Source of the DNA: Apodospora peruviana
Lineage: Eukaryota; Ascomycota; Sordariomycetes; Sordariales; Lasiosphaeriaceae
Reading direction: 5' to 3'
DNA length: 64,000 nucleotides
Assembly: GCA_033439685.1 (NCBI GenBank)
Contig: JAUEDM010000001.1
Location: 7,688,001-7,752,000, forward strand
Shown here: positions 46,433 through 58,873 of the stretch, piece by piece
Layout of the letters: every line of letters begins with the position of its first letter
Position numbering within the stretch: the first letter of the stretch is position 1
Translations under genes and position numbers: made by a program
Notes under the pieces: generated by a model
What the model saw: the letters and a program-made list of their open reading frames with translations, nothing else
The model's database searches: none
Told to the model about the DNA's origin: nothing

Positions 46433-48111
46433 GTCAGAAGATGTTGTCTTGTGCGGCGTTTTCTTTTTTATTAAAAAAAAAAGCACTGCGTACTTGCGAG
46501 TTTGAATGCATATTGGCGGGAAAGGGAAGCGTCTGGCGGAAGGATCTAAAATCTGCAGGACAAGGATTCGAGTTGAGCCTCACCGCCGTGGGGTAGGACG
46601 GGAACGGCGGATCCGCTCGAGCGTGGAGATGCATCCTGATGTACCCCGGACCCGATAGGCACTCTTCCGGCACGGCAATCCAGCTCGGGGCTGCATGTAT
46701 GTGGCGTTGATGACGGGCGGTAGATGTGCTTGTGATTTGCAAGCGTGGCGACCGAAATAGACAGCAAAAGACAGCGAAGCATTTAGAAGATATATGAAAT
46801 AAAGTTTCGATAAACGATTTCACGCCAGATGAAGCAGAGACTGACAGCTTCCCGTCTCTACTAATGAACGGAAAACCCTAAATATAACGGATGAAGAAGC
46901 TGCACCGCTGCAGTAAATACTTCAAGCTGGAGTACGTCCAGTAGTCCGCACTTATGGAAGGATTCACAATAGTCTGATCCAATTGCGCCTCCATGCAATA
47001 TCTTGTAGTTGTGATTCGGCAACCTCTGAAAGCTGGCTCGTGTGATTGCCCGAGTGCGAGCGCTAAGCGGCAGGCGACATCACGGGGCGGGTATCCGAGG
47101 AATCAAGCAGCAGCAATGATGCCCAAAAAGATGTTTCTGTCCTGCATTTGCTTTACCTTCCATAGCTGGGAAGGTCGGGAGGCTGGTGTCCGTGTACTGC
47201 AGTGCTGTAGGTAATAGTGCCGATCCTGAACTCGCCAAAGAGAGATCAGACGATGGACTTGTGGCACGAAACTAGAGAATCAAGACTGTAGCGGGTAAAT
47301 TGCTTTGCAACGGCGATGCTGTACCGGTGTCTCGCTCTCATCGGCTTCCATGATATATACGAATTACAGGAGTTTATTGCTGATTTTCGTTGTGCTTCGT
47401 AGAGCGAGACATACTTCCTATCTCATATCCGGCATGTATTAATTGGTGATCCGCAACCTGGATGGGAGCTGCCGTCGTTGCGTTGGGCCGAGCATGGCCA
47501 TTGGAGTCTGATGTTGCTGAACTGAACCACATCACACCGTGGCAATTGGGGGTTCTTGGCATTTTGGTACTGTGAGATGGAGGTGTGCTGTGGACCTGTC
47601 GCGGCCCAAAGCTGCGCACCGCACAGTGCTTATGATAGGGACGGACGCCCAATGCCTGCAGTGGCCCTGGCCCCATCCGTGAACCGCCAGCGAACCAAGT
47701 GTGGATTCCACGGTTGCTTTGGGCACCACGATTCCAAGACGCCTCGGCCGCTCGCTCCTCGCTTACTGCCTGCCTTCGCGACTTGTTAACTACCTTACTT
47801 ATTGCTGTGTATCGACTTGCTTGCGTTCCTGCCATCACCCATATCACATTTCCCGCAGCTGACACAGTGGAAGAGCAGACTAGCCGCGCCGCACTCGACG
47901 TCCAGCTTGTTCGGCCCCCATTCGGACAACTTGGACAACTGGGGATAGTGCACGACGACGACCGGCACTATACGTTGTCCGACCAGTTCGACCGTGCCGC
48001 CAACCTGCTGTCTCCACCCCCGCGCAGGCGTATCACCACGGGCGTTGTGCTCACAGAGCAGCAGCCTCCCGTCATTAAGGCGGGTTGTTTCCTTCCTTGA
48101 TATGGTCCACC
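46433..48111. other. 1.7 kb intergenic region
   Basis: This starts with the 3' UTR of ATP sulfurylase, including a T/A homopolymer stretch near 46460-46485. It ends in the leader of the next gene. No convincing gene is seen. Confidence 0.55.
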
Positions 48112-48125
48112 ATGCCGTCTTCTAA
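48102..48125 (+). promoter_or_regulatory. 7-residue upstream ORF overlapping the main start codon
   Basis: An ATG at 48102 opens a frame (MVHHAVF, stop at 48123-48125) that overlaps the main ATG at 48112 in another frame. The main ATG has a much stronger context (CCACCATGC) than the upstream one (GATATGG). Translation of the upstream frame would reduce initiation at the main start unless it is skipped by leaky scanning. Confidence 0.5.
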
Positions 48126-50838
48126 AGATCGGGTTGTCGACGTCGACGACCGGCCGCGTGAGAAGTGGCATCGACCCAAGACTGAGCGCAAGGAACGAGA
48201 TCGAGAGAAGGACCGCGACAGAGACAAGGACCGGGAACGCGACCCCGACAGAGAATCCCGCCATCATCACCACAGATCTTCCAAGTCCTCGTCCAAGCTG
48301 AGGCCGACCGATAGCGACACCCACTCTCGCCCCCACCGCCGACATCGAACCAAGGACAAGGAAATGGAGAAGGACGACCCCGAATACCAGCCAGCAGCTG
48401 CCAGCTCCATGACAGATGTGGTGCCTGAGCTTACGAGGGGTACGGATAGGGAGTGGGTGGGCAGGCCGTATCCGTCCTTCAGCAAGGCGCATAGCAAAGA
48501 ATTCCTTCATAGCAAGGAGGATATCTCGACGCCAGTTGCGCGACGTACGGATCCGCTCACTCCAGAAGCGACAGACCTTGGTGGTAGCGAGATGAAGAGG
48601 TCCAAGTCGGTCGATTCCCCGCCTGTTGTGCGCAAGGTCTCCTCAGCCCGAAAAGAGCGACGTCAAGACGATAGACCACCTTCTCCCCCAGAGACAGACC
48701 TTTCGGCCCAGAAGAAGAGATCAGGGACACCTGTGTCATTGAGGGAAGCAGAGCGACCCGACTCACGGCCCGGGTCGAGAAACTCTTCTTATGTCTCGAG
48801 GACGACATCCAAGACCGAAGTCAAATCAAGAGTCTCGAAGGTATCAAGCCAGGCGACATATATACAATCTCCAACATTCAAACCCCCATCAGCAGAGTCA
48901 GTTCACTCGGTTGGACCCAAGGATCTCTCCGAGTCTGGCACAGCTGGAATCGAGAGGCTGCCTATACGCAGCGCGTCTGTTCCGGCAGCAGCATTTTCTG
49001 CTGCTGGTCCGACCCCTATCGAGGTGTATTCCTCGGGGTCAGCGCCAGACTCGTCACCAAAAACACCCACGCAAGTGCCGCAGTTTCCGCTCCCAATCAT
49101 CTCCGAGGAGAAGAAGCAGCCTATGAGATTCGAGCAGGAATCGGATGTTCATAACCCTTCAGAAGTAGCGACAGAGACAAACACTGTCGGCCCCCCTATG
49201 CCGCCGCCGCCTCCGCCGCCTCCACCTCCTCTCAACTTTCAGGAAGTACCCCGGGTTGACTATCTGATGCAAAATGGCGGCTTACCGCAACCGGTCCCGA
49301 AAACATTCCTTTCAGCGCTGCCACGACAAAATGGCACCCGGCCATCTAATCCCCCGCTCCAGGGCGCCGAGACACTCTTCGCGCCCTTCTTTAATCTTCT
49401 CAATCAGTATCAGTCGGTGCTCAACGGCCATGGCTCCATCGCAGTAGCAACTGGACATCGAACCGTAGCCCGTCGGCTCTTGGACCGGCTTGAGAACGTA
49501 TTTTCCCGAGACCTGCCCCCAGATGGCTGCTACTGTGTCATGTGTGAGCACTCCGACGAGCCACACAGGGGTCTAGGATGGGGTGAGGTGCTTGAGCGGG
49601 TCAGTGGCCGGGTAGACCTGCCGCAGTGGCCGCCATTCGATCTTGCGTTGCTCGGGACAAAGGCAGTTGAGGACTTAGCAGACGTCCCCGCGCGGCCTGC
49701 ATCGCCCGTCAAGATGGACCCAGACATTGGCGAGGAATTTAGAGAGCACTATCTACGACAGAGCAAGAGGGTGAGGGCGGCAGTTGACAAGTGGATGTCT
49801 AACTGTGACAGGGCGCCTGCTCCGACGCCACAGGAGGTGGACGACGAGACACTGTCGTTCGCCATCCTCACAAATCTCGAGCAGGAGGACCGGCCGTATT
49901 TCAACGCCCTTCTATCCGGCTCTCGCGATCTACACCCGGCGCTTCGCGCACCAACGCCGGTCCGCAAACCCCGTAATGACTTTGTCGTACGGACTGGGCT
50001 GTCAATACAAAGGCTTTATCGCCTGACCATGGCACCGCGCGATGCGGAATCTGCACTGTATCTCGTGAAGAACCCCGCTATGCATGATCTGTTGCACACG
50101 ATTTCGGAAATCAACCCGTCTGAGTGGGAAATCCTTATATCAGGCAGGTTCGACGGGTTCCTGTGGTCTGGAGCAGAAGATGATGGAGTCGAGGGGCCGT
50201 CCCGGGGCACCACGCCAGCAAGCGGGTTCTACCCTGGGCCGCCACGGGTCTTGAGCATGACACCCGGCATGGGTTCGCGGCCTGGTACAGGGATGGGGTC
50301 CAGGGGTCCCACGCCGTTCTCCCGGGGCGCGACGCCAGCGTCGTTCATTAGTAGTGTTTCGGCCGCGACGTCTTCGTACCCGTCGCGGGCGGCGGTGTCG
50401 CATGACGAAGAGGCCGAGATCGCTGTGGCGGCGGAGCTCGAGCGCGAGATATTTAACGGCATGGAGGCGCTGGAGGATGCGTTTGAGAAGCTCCATGAGC
50501 AGGCGATTACGGTGCGGGATGCGCTGCGGAGGAGAGGTGCCGCGCTGTCCATGAGCCTCCAGCAGAGGAGGGGAGGGCTGTTTGGATCGAGGATTGATGT
50601 TTTGCCGCTGTCCGGGTCGAGTGGTGCGTATGATCGCCCTTCTTGGGCGGACGAAGAGAGTCAGCTCGATGGGTATGGTGGCGGGGATAGCGAGTGGGGA
50701 GGAGACGATGTCAGCGAGCTGGCGCCGGACGACTCGGCGAGTCAGATTAGTAGTTCGAGGACTAGGAGGCCGAAGAGGAGAAGGGAGAGAGCGACGCCCG
50801 CACCTATTGAAGAGGAGGAGGAGGAGCAGAATGGGTAG
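48112..50838 (+). CDS. large unrecognised filamentous-fungal protein, 908 residues, single exon
   Basis: I do not recognise an established function. The N-terminal 100 residues are extremely charged, with Arg/Lys/Asp/Glu repeats (KERDREKDRDRDKDRERDPD) and a His run. They are followed by a Ser/Pro/Arg-rich disordered region to about residue 360, and then a proline run of about 10 (PPMPPPPPPPP). From about residue 370 to 710 lies a folded-looking region: LFAPFFNLLNQYQSVLNGHG, HRTVARRLLDRLENVFSRDL, then a Cys motif PDGCYCVMCEHSDEP, GLGWGEVLERVSGRVDLPQW, and ALYLVKNPAMHDLLHTISEI. A helical segment follows (EEAEIAVAAELEREIFNGME, coiled-coil-like), and the end is basic then acidic (RRPKRRRERATP, EEEEEE). 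The C-x-C-x2-C Cys pattern could bind metal, and the basic runs suggest nuclear location. Both are inference. Homologues have in places been labelled as a DNA glycosylase; nothing I can see supports that. Confidence 0.75.
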   Translation: MPSSKDRVVDVDDRPREKWHRPKTERKERDREKDRDRDKDRERDPDRESRHHHHRSSKSSSKLRPTDSDTHSRPHRRHRTKDKEMEKDDPEYQPAAASSMTDVVPELTRGTDREWVGRPYPSFSKAHSKEFLHSKEDISTPVARRTDPLTPEATDLGGSEMKRSKSVDSPPVVRKVSSARKERRQDDRPPSPPETDLSAQKKRSGTPVSLREAERPDSRPGSRNSSYVSRTTSKTEVKSRVSKVSSQATYIQSPTFKPPSAESVHSVGPKDLSESGTAGIERLPIRSASVPAAAFSAAGPTPIEVYSSGSAPDSSPKTPTQVPQFPLPIISEEKKQPMRFEQESDVHNPSEVATETNTVGPPMPPPPPPPPPPLNFQEVPRVDYLMQNGGLPQPVPKTFLSALPRQNGTRPSNPPLQGAETLFAPFFNLLNQYQSVLNGHGSIAVATGHRTVARRLLDRLENVFSRDLPPDGCYCVMCEHSDEPHRGLGWGEVLERVSGRVDLPQWPPFDLALLGTKAVEDLADVPARPASPVKMDPDIGEEFREHYLRQSKRVRAAVDKWMSNCDRAPAPTPQEVDDETLSFAILTNLEQEDRPYFNALLSGSRDLHPALRAPTPVRKPRNDFVVRTGLSIQRLYRLTMAPRDAESALYLVKNPAMHDLLHTISEINPSEWEILISGRFDGFLWSGAEDDGVEGPSRGTTPASGFYPGPPRVLSMTPGMGSRPGTGMGSRGPTPFSRGATPASFISSVSAATSSYPSRAAVSHDEEAEIAVAAELEREIFNGMEALEDAFEKLHEQAITVRDALRRRGAALSMSLQQRRGGLFGSRIDVLPLSGSSGAYDRPSWADEESQLDGYGGGDSEWGGDDVSELAPDDSASQISSSRTRRPKRRRERATPAPIEEEEEEQNG

Positions 50839-53381
50839 TGGTGATGGGGCTAGGAGTGCGTGCGTGGATGAGTTTGGAGGATTGAGAACACACTAATAGT
50901 ATTTAGATAATTTGAGTCCTGTCTTTGTTGGTTGCTGGTGGACTACGGTTTCGAATTGGGCTGATGATACTGGTGTGGTGGAGGAGTTGGCCTAATTGTT
51001 TCTTTGGAGTCCGAGAGGGAGCAAGAGTTTAGCAAATGGATCGATGTTGAATCACAAAAACAGCTCTTCGATCACCGGCGTATTGGTTGTATGCATCGTT
51101 TGTTAGTTTGTTTGGAATGGGTCAGGTTAGTTAGGTCTTTGTGCGGTTGGCTAGCCTTTCTGATATTTCATGCGTTGCGTTGCGTTTACATGCGTCCTTG
51201 TATACCGCCAAACGATATCTTTCTTCTTCTTCTTTCTCTGGCTTGCTTGAGTATAAGGAATCTGTCGCGCAGCGTCTCTGCGCTTTCTCTCGGCTCTTAC
51301 GTAGTTGACGAGCATCCATCTTATTATGCTTACTTCTTACCTGACCTGTACTCTTCCCTGGGGGAATTAAGGGCGACTTTTATGGAAGAGATCCGATTGA
51401 CATATTTCTGTACTATTTTGTGCTAGATACGGTGATCCTGCCCACTGCATCAAATTGGTCGGCCACCCTGTGTCTGTAAACTGAGTACGGATACGTCTTT
51501 GTGTCCTTTCGAGGTTTGTACAGGTACCGCAGATGGACCCGTTCTAGCTGCTACCCAAGCAGCCAAGGTCCCTAAAATGGCATTTATGAATGAATAGGCA
51601 ATCCACACCGCTGTTACTTCATACTGTTAATAATCGGTGGCTGTTAGGCTGTTGTTTTGGCAGCTCAGCTCATCAAAGCACTGTGCTTAAGATCGCGACT
51701 TTGGTCACTTGGTGCGGATTACATACTGCCGAGCGTGGTGACAGCTATTTAAATAGGTATATATACGAGTTACCCGACGGTAGTAAGTTCCAGGTTGTTT
51801 GCTGTGAAGCTGAAGTGCTCAAATGAGTCCCAACTTTCCATTCCTTTGGCAGGCGGAGGCGGTGGCACGGTGCGGGTCTGGGTTGTTTTCCCGATGTTCC
51901 CGAGCGGCCAGCATCGAAGATGGGGACCCGTCAAATCACAGAGACCTTTCCCGTTCAGGCCGATTGCTTGCTGACTTGGCCAGGCGCTTTTGGCTTTCTG
52001 GAAGCTTACCAGAAAGTGGGGCCTGGTGCTGCAGGCCAGTGTAGGTGGCTGCTGTGCCCCCGTTGTACCTGAATGCCCGCTCAATGATGGCGAAATGCAC
52101 GGAACCGAGTGATTGCAACTCTTTTTCAACAACGTCGTATTACCGATTTGCAAAGAACCCGCTCCAGATGAACAGAAAGGTTTGTTATATGCGTCAGCGA
52201 GGAGAAGAAAGGTGCACTACGGGCTATATTCTTTTGGCATTGTACCCGATTGCAGGTAGCGAATACAGAAAAGGCTGGGCATCTAAGGTATACGCTAAGC
52301 TCACATCTTGGACCCTACCAACGTTGAAGCTTGCGCTAGTTTGCAGCTTTGAAGGAAGAGTTACCAGTTAGGTACTTCGTAAAGAGGGCATTCTCGGGTC
52401 GCTGATAAGCGCAGGAGGTTGGAATACCACTATAAGTCACAGCCGAGCTACGAGCTAAAGACCCGGCACACGATTACAACGCTACGGACTTAGTAATCGG
52501 CAACCGTCGTTTACCTTGGTGTGTGCCTGGATCTGAAAGCGAAATAATGGAGTGACGCACTGCTGGATGGCTGGCTGGGGGAAAAAAGACCCTGATAAAA
52601 TAAAAGATTGAAAGTCAACCGGTCATCCATCCCGCCCGTCCCGCCCTGTCCGTTCGTTCGTTCCCACGAACTTGATTTTGTTGTTGTCGCTCAGTTTTGC
52701 GCACGTGTCTTGCCTCTCGTTTTCCACAAGAAAGCTTGTTGTTTGACGATACGCCACACAGATCTTGAATCGATCCCATCGAGCCCGCCAAGCCCCATAT
52801 CGCTGCATTGGTGCCGTCACGTCACTTCTCGAATTTGTCTGGGGTTTGTTTCTGCCCAAACCCAAAGCACTTCGGCAAGGACTCCGCAAGAGCCCGTCAA
52901 GTCCGTCGCTTCCCACAGTTCCCGCGTGTCTCCCCGCCTGGGGGTTCATGTCTCGGTGATCCCTCCCCGCCAAAGGGTCCACGAGAATCTGCGACAAGAG
53001 ATCATCAGCCTGCACCTGGATTCACCATCGTCGGGACAGAATAATACCCACGAAATCCATGGTTGAGAATCGATCCACAACTCGCCATTCTTTCCCGGAG
53101 CACTCCAGACGCCTTATCCAAGTAATCAGCTTGTGGAGGCGCTTCTTTTTCGCCTTATTTGCCTCGTTTGCTCAGCGAGCTCACATTCTAGGGTTCATTC
53201 TGTGGTGGTACTTCGCAACAGCCTCCACTCGACTTTCGTCTGAGCGGATTTTGACACAGCAATCCACCACGCCGCATATAACCTCATGGGCGCCACCTTT
53301 TGATACAGGAACTATTCCAGGGGTGGTTTCTCCTGTCGCGCCTATCTGTTGGCCTCTGGAACGAATCCAATTTCGAGACCC
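50839..53381. other. 2.5 kb intergenic region
   Basis: No convincing gene is seen on either strand. The stretch is T-rich after the upstream gene, and the last 700 bases are the probable promoter and leader of the TRP-like gene. Confidence 0.55.
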
Positions 53382-56307
53382 ATGATGTCTTGGTCACTTA
53401 CAATGGCGCCATGGAATCGAATATACGCCTCCCTTTCCATCATCCTTGCTATCTTGTCAGTACCCATCGTGGCCGAATCTCCAAAAACCGAGTATGTCTA
53501 CGGCACTGATGGGCATGGCGTGACGCGGGTGCTACCTGTAAATCGGTACCCGGCGCTGTATACTGGCGATTTTGGCGACTGTCTCGGCGGGGAGAGTTTG
53601 TTTAATATCACCAAATTCGACGCCGCGTACTATGCCGATAACCTGACTATTGCCTTCCACCTCGATGGCACGAGCAATATCAGGAACGAGTCTCTTATGA
53701 GTAAGTCGATCCAGACCAAATCATAATGGGCGTGGTAGTTTGCTGACTGTCCCCTAGTGCAGATATCTGTTGACGCATGTAAGTCCGAGTGCTGAGATAT
53801 TTGTTCGTTTTTCGTGGCTGATGTCGACTGCAGATGGGAGCAGTCGATTTGAAATGATTTTCGACCCATGCAACCTGAATATCTACAGTCTCTGCCCCTT
53901 GAACGCAAGTGTTCCCGTCACGGGCTGGGCGATTATACCTGTCGGACCGCAACAGATCGGCGGGATCCCCCAAATCGCCTTCAGCATACCTGACTTCGAG
54001 GGCTCGACGACGTTGAAAATCTTCGCCAACTCGAGCAAGACACAAATTGGGTGCTTCCAGGCGATCATGAGGAACGGGAACAGCTTTTCGCATCCAGAAG
54101 CTGTCGCGCCTGTTCTTGCGGCGTTTACGCTGGCAGCCATCATTGCGTCGTTTGCGACTGCAGCGTACGGGCTCAGTGTCCCTCACATTAGGATGCACTA
54201 TGCGCATTCACTGTCTGTCTTTGTTGTGTTCGAAACCTTCCAGGCGATATTCTTCTCTGGAGCACTCTCGGTGGACTGGCCATCAGTCCTTGTGGCCTGG
54301 TGGAGCAATTTTGCTTGGTCTACCGGCATGATTTATACGCCAGCAATGGTGAAGGCAATTGATTCGTTTGCAGGCGTCCAAGGCAATGCGAGTCAAGTTG
54401 GTGGTGCGGGATCAGTCGTCATCAACAACGGGGGAGGCTTGATCACTCAGATCTATGGGCGGTCCTTGGCTCAAAAGGCGTCGACATCGATCATGAAGCG
54501 AAATCCCTACAACGCTAGCAACCCATATGATTACACCTGGGCAGGAGAACCGGTAACCCCTGGCATGCCTACTCCTGGCACTTGGTTTGGCTTCTGGGGA
54601 ACGCTGTCTGGCGTCAACATCCCGGGCGCGGATGCCCTGCTAGTCGGACTCATCTGGGCTATGGTGGCCATATCACTTGCGGCTCTATCTGTTCTGGTTC
54701 TCAAAGTTTTGCTGGAGTGTTTGGCACGCTTGAAGTGGATCAAGAAGGACCGCCTGCCATACTTCCGCAGCCATTGGACTGGATATTTGGTCCTGGCCAT
54801 GCTGCGGACCATCTTCGCTTCGTTCTTTATGGTCATGACATTATCCATGTTCCAATTCGTTAACGGGGGTTCAGTTGGCACTAGCGCCGTCACTGCTGTT
54901 GCCTTCGTCGTGTTCCTGATCGTGGTCACGTCCTTGGTTGCGCGTGCTTGCCGTGTCCGCACTCGACTGGGCAAATTCGAAGTCAAACCCGACCAGGTTA
55001 TCTTCCATCGCGGGAAACTCTTCAACTTTATACCCGGTATCATTCCTGCCTGGGATAGCACCTTGAGAGAGCGCGAAATTACAGTGGAACCTGTGTTTAC
55101 CATCTCGCTCTCTCGCATTCGACACGTCAACCACGACGAGGACGCCAAATCCGTCCACCAGGATCAGGACTATGTGAAGCGCTATGGGTGGTTGTCAGCA
55201 AAGTACCGCCGCACAAGATGGTGGTTCTTTGCATACTACGTTGTCTATCTGTTTGGCCGTGCGGCATTCATCGGTGCCGGCGTGCAGAGCCCTCTTGCTC
55301 AGGTATATGGGCTTTTAATATTTGAAATACTCGCATTCGCCATTATCGTCCTCCTCAACCCATTTGAGGGAGCACGAAACACGGCCCTGGCGGTTTGGAT
55401 GCTCAGCTGCAGCAAAATCGCCACGACGGGCTTGTCGATTGCATTTCTCCCGGAGTTCAATATCGACCGGATCATCGCCACCGTTATCGGTGTCGTTATT
55501 ATTGTCATTCAGGGGTTCTTGGTGGTTGGCTTAATGATCCTCATAGTCCTCAGTGCCATTTCCACGTGGTTCTCATTGACCCGCAACCGCGAAGAGTTTG
55601 AGCCCGAGTACCTAGAAGGTATTCGAGTTCGTTATTTCGAGAAGATGGAAACAAAGGCAGCGGATAAGTATCATCCGCCAAAGGGGAAGAAAGGGAAAGG
55701 CAAAGAGGTGGATGAGGATGACACAACGAACCCCCCGACCGAGCCCTCCTTTTCGGTCGTCTCGGTGCGACGGGCACCAAAGATTGAGGATGAAGATGAA
55801 GACGACATCCTCCCCGATCTCGAACCAGGGCTTAACGGGCCTTTATCCACAGATCCGCCTCTCCGGGGTGTCGTGAACCGCGCTAGCAGGACTAATAGTG
55901 TCAGCTCCCGTTATAGCGTGGCGAGCTTACCGCGACCACCACGTGTTCACCAATCCTCGTGGTCACCGAGAGATTTTGCGCCGATAGAACCAACAGCAGA
56001 GGACCGTCCGGACAGTGGTTTAGCGGAGCGAGTTAGCAGTACGCCGATCGGGAACGGGAACGGTAGCGGGCATGGACATGATGCGGATGAGAGGAGCGGG
56101 AGCCCGGTACTACCGCCGAATGTTAGACCGCGAAGTAGCACGCTCAGCTTGCAATCACCAGCGAGTCCGAGACCTTCCAGTCCTTTCAGTCCGGGTCATA
56201 TTGGAGGCAGGATGACGCCGAGCCGGGAAACACTGGCGAGGTACGCTGAGGAGAGGAGCAGCAGGTATCCTACACCTACGCCGCAGGCTATTGCGGATGT
56301 TGAGTAG
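53382..56307 (+). CDS. Flc/Pkd2-type TRP-like ion channel, three exons with a 21-nt microexon
   Basis: Exons are 53382-53700, 53758-53778 and 53834-56307, giving 937 residues. The middle exon is only 21 nt and restores phase on both sides (M-Q-I-S-V-D-A, then YGSSRFEMIFDPC). An N-terminal signal sequence (NRIYASLSIILAILSVPIVA) precedes an ML-like lumenal or extracellular lipid-binding domain with conserved Cys (GDCLGGES, DPCNLNIYSLCPLN, TQIGCFQA). About nine membrane helices of the fungal TRP domain follow from about residue 220 to 720, including HYAHSLSVFVVFETFQAIFF, WPSVLVAWWSNFAWSTGMIY and NPFEGARNTALAVW. The C-terminal 220 residues are a charged, Ser/Pro-rich cytoplasmic tail. Yeast Flc1-3 and fission-yeast Pkd2 of this family act in FAD or haem transport, calcium signalling and wall integrity; which role applies here is not readable. 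The ATG at 53385 or 53403 could also serve. Confidence 0.88.
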
Positions 56308-57686
56308 GCTCTATATTCTCCTCTCCGGTTTTCCTTCTTTTGGCATAGGACGGCGCACACATATCGCGATATCGGCATGTTAATTTTGGCGTTTCAAGAG
56401 ATGACAGCATGGTCACTTGGGCATGGAGGTATGATATATGAATCTTTCGGGTTGCATGCTGGGCGTTTAGAGGGGAAACTTTCTGTTTGGAAAGAAAGTG
56501 CACTTTCGGACTATTGGCAAGTGTTTACATACCTAAACTTGCTTCTGCATAGCCAGTTTACTGTACATACGTATGTAGCTGATGAATGTTTATCATCTGC
56601 TCGAGCTGGGAAGAGCAAACTGAGGTGCCGCAGTCAACAAACTATACACTTGGCGAAGGACTGGAGTAAGGTGCACCCAAACAACGAAAATCAGGGGTTT
56701 TAAACTATCGAGATGCTGAACTGGCCAGAGCTGTATCTAGGGGAGCCGCAGGACAGAGAAATCAGAGTTTGGGAGTGGAACAAAGTGCTTCCTGGAGGCA
56801 ATAACTGCCCGCCAAGTAAGGAGCCCCCGCCCCCTCCCCCGCGCGCAGTAGGTCCGCTCGGGAGCTCTTCAATTCCCGAGCGAGGTCCGCTCACCCCTCC
56901 TTTTTTTCTCCTTTGCTTCTGCCGTCCCTGATCAATGGACCCCACCATTCGGCTTTGGATGTTGGAGGGAACGGATGACGAGATACAGTACCTACCACTG
57001 ACCAGAGCTGTTCTGCCCACCTAGGTTTCGTTCAATGTAGATACAGGTATTGAGATATCAAAGTCAGGTCATATCACTGCAGGCAGGCACCGACTGCATC
57101 TTGGGATCTTCATCTTCTCGATGGCATGCTACGCCCGGAAAGGCTTCACAGACAGGTATCACAACTTTTTCTATCCTGTATTTCTGAATATCAGAGGTAC
57201 CGACTTCCACTCGACTGTCTCCATATGCTAGCTTCCCTTCCGGTTCGAGACCCCAACTTACATGAGCATTACATACACGTACATGACATGGATGGGGCCA
57301 TTCCACAGCATGATGCAGCCATATGAAGAGCCGCTCAACTTGTCCTTATATAGGTAGGGTAACTAGGATAATAAAATGCAGATCACAGCCTTCGTTCCCC
57401 CTCCTTGTCTCGTCTCTCTGTGTGTTTCCGGGTTCCTCAAGGGTAAAGTTTTGAAAGATCCGTTTCCTTGTTTGTATTCGGCAATAATACCCGAACCGCC
57501 GCCACGCACGCACGCCGGACATTCATCCAGACCCTCCTCACCTTACCTCACAGCCCATTACCTTTTGCTCTGGCAACCTCGAGCTTCTTTCTTGTCCTGA
57601 ATTGCAGTATATTTCTGAACTGTTGACTCTGACCCACACAGAGCTATACCGTACATACAACCCTGGAGGACTTAAAAACGAACATC
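56308..57686. other. intergenic
   Basis: This holds the 3' flank of the TRP-like gene and the promoter of the dioxygenase. No gene is seen. Confidence 0.6.
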
Positions 57687-58817
57687 ATGGCGGAAAAGAC
57701 AACCACAGCGGCGGCGGCGGGGGCCCCTCGCCTCCTCGACTTGACCATCGACAACATCACGCCAAACACAATCGCCATAAACTCACAGAGCTCCAATGCG
57801 CGACTCACCTACTTGATGTCACGCCTGGTTACGCATCTACACGATTTTGCGCGCGAGACGCGCCTGAGCAACGAAGAATGGATGGCAGCCATCGGCTTTC
57901 TGATTGGATGCGGACAAATCTGCAGTGACGTGCGAAACGTAAGTGGTAACGTAACCCTCACTGTGCCTATCGCGATATTCACACAAATCTCAAAAATAGG
58001 AATTCATCCTCCTATCCGATGTCCTCGGCCTCTCTCTCCTGGTGGACAACATCAACCACCCCAAGCCCCCCGTCGGGACGGAGGGCTCTGTCCTGGGGCC
58101 GTTCCACACGCACGACGCGCCTGTCCTGCCCAACGGGAGCAGCATGACCTCGGACCCGGCCGGCGAGCCCATGCTGGCCATCTGCACCGTCAAGGACACC
58201 CACGGCAACCCGATCTCAGGCGTCAAGATCGACATCTGGGAGACCGACAGCTCGGGCCACTACGACGTGCAGCACACGGACCGCGACGAGCCGAGCGAAC
58301 GCTGCGTCATGGAAAGCGACGACCAGGGCAGGTTCTGGTTCCAAGGGCTCAAGCCCGTGAGCTATCCCATCCCTCACAACGGGCCGGTGGGAAAACTGCT
58401 GCAGATGCTAAATCGACATTGCTGGAGGCCGGCGCATGTGCATTTCATGTTTAGCAAGGATGGGTGGGATAAGCTGATCACGTCAGTAATTTTCACACAC
58501 ACGCACACGATGTCCAGTTACTGTGATGGCTAATATGACCTATCAGGGCTCTTTATCTTCGGGGAGACCCATACGAGACCTCCGATGCCGTTTTTGGCGT
58601 CAAGCAGAGTTTGATCATCGATCTCGATAAAGTGGACAAGGAGACGGCCGATAAATACGGAGTCCAGGAAGGCAGCTGGCTGTTGAAGCATGATTTCGTG
58701 CTGACCACGCAAGAAGAGACCGAGAAGCTCAAAGACCAGCTGGCTGTTGAGGCCTTGCAGAAGCTGGGCCTTCGGATGAAATTGGTCGACCATTTGCCAG
58801 TTCCGGATCTGGACTGA
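57687..58817 (+). CDS. intradiol ring-cleavage dioxygenase (catechol/hydroxyquinol 1,2-type), three exons
   Basis: This non-haem Fe(III) enzyme opens catechol-type rings between the hydroxyls to give muconates. Exons are 57687-57938, 58000-58481 and 58547-58817, giving 334 residues. An N-terminal dioxygenase_N helical domain (RLTYLMSRLVTHLHDFARET, then NEEWMAAIGFLIGCGQICSD) is followed by the catalytic beta domain. Predicted iron ligands are Tyr172 (SGHYDV), Tyr206 (VSYPIPH), His230 and His232 (RPAHVHF). All four are present, so it looks active. The presence of the N-terminal domain places it with intracellular catechol or hydroxyquinol 1,2-dioxygenases rather than secreted protocatechuate-like forms. 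No secretion signal is seen. Substrate choice is not resolved. Its stop is 56 bp from that of the convergent TRM44 gene. Confidence 0.92.
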
Positions 58818-58873
58818 GCCCGCATACCACACTTTGTGCTAGAGCCAATCTAGAAAGATACCCAATAAAACTT

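Noticed and set aside
46455..46485. T-run then A-run after ATP sulfurylase as a bacterial-type terminator
   Set aside because: The context is a eukaryotic 3' UTR; the runs are ordinary low-complexity sequence near a poly(A) region.
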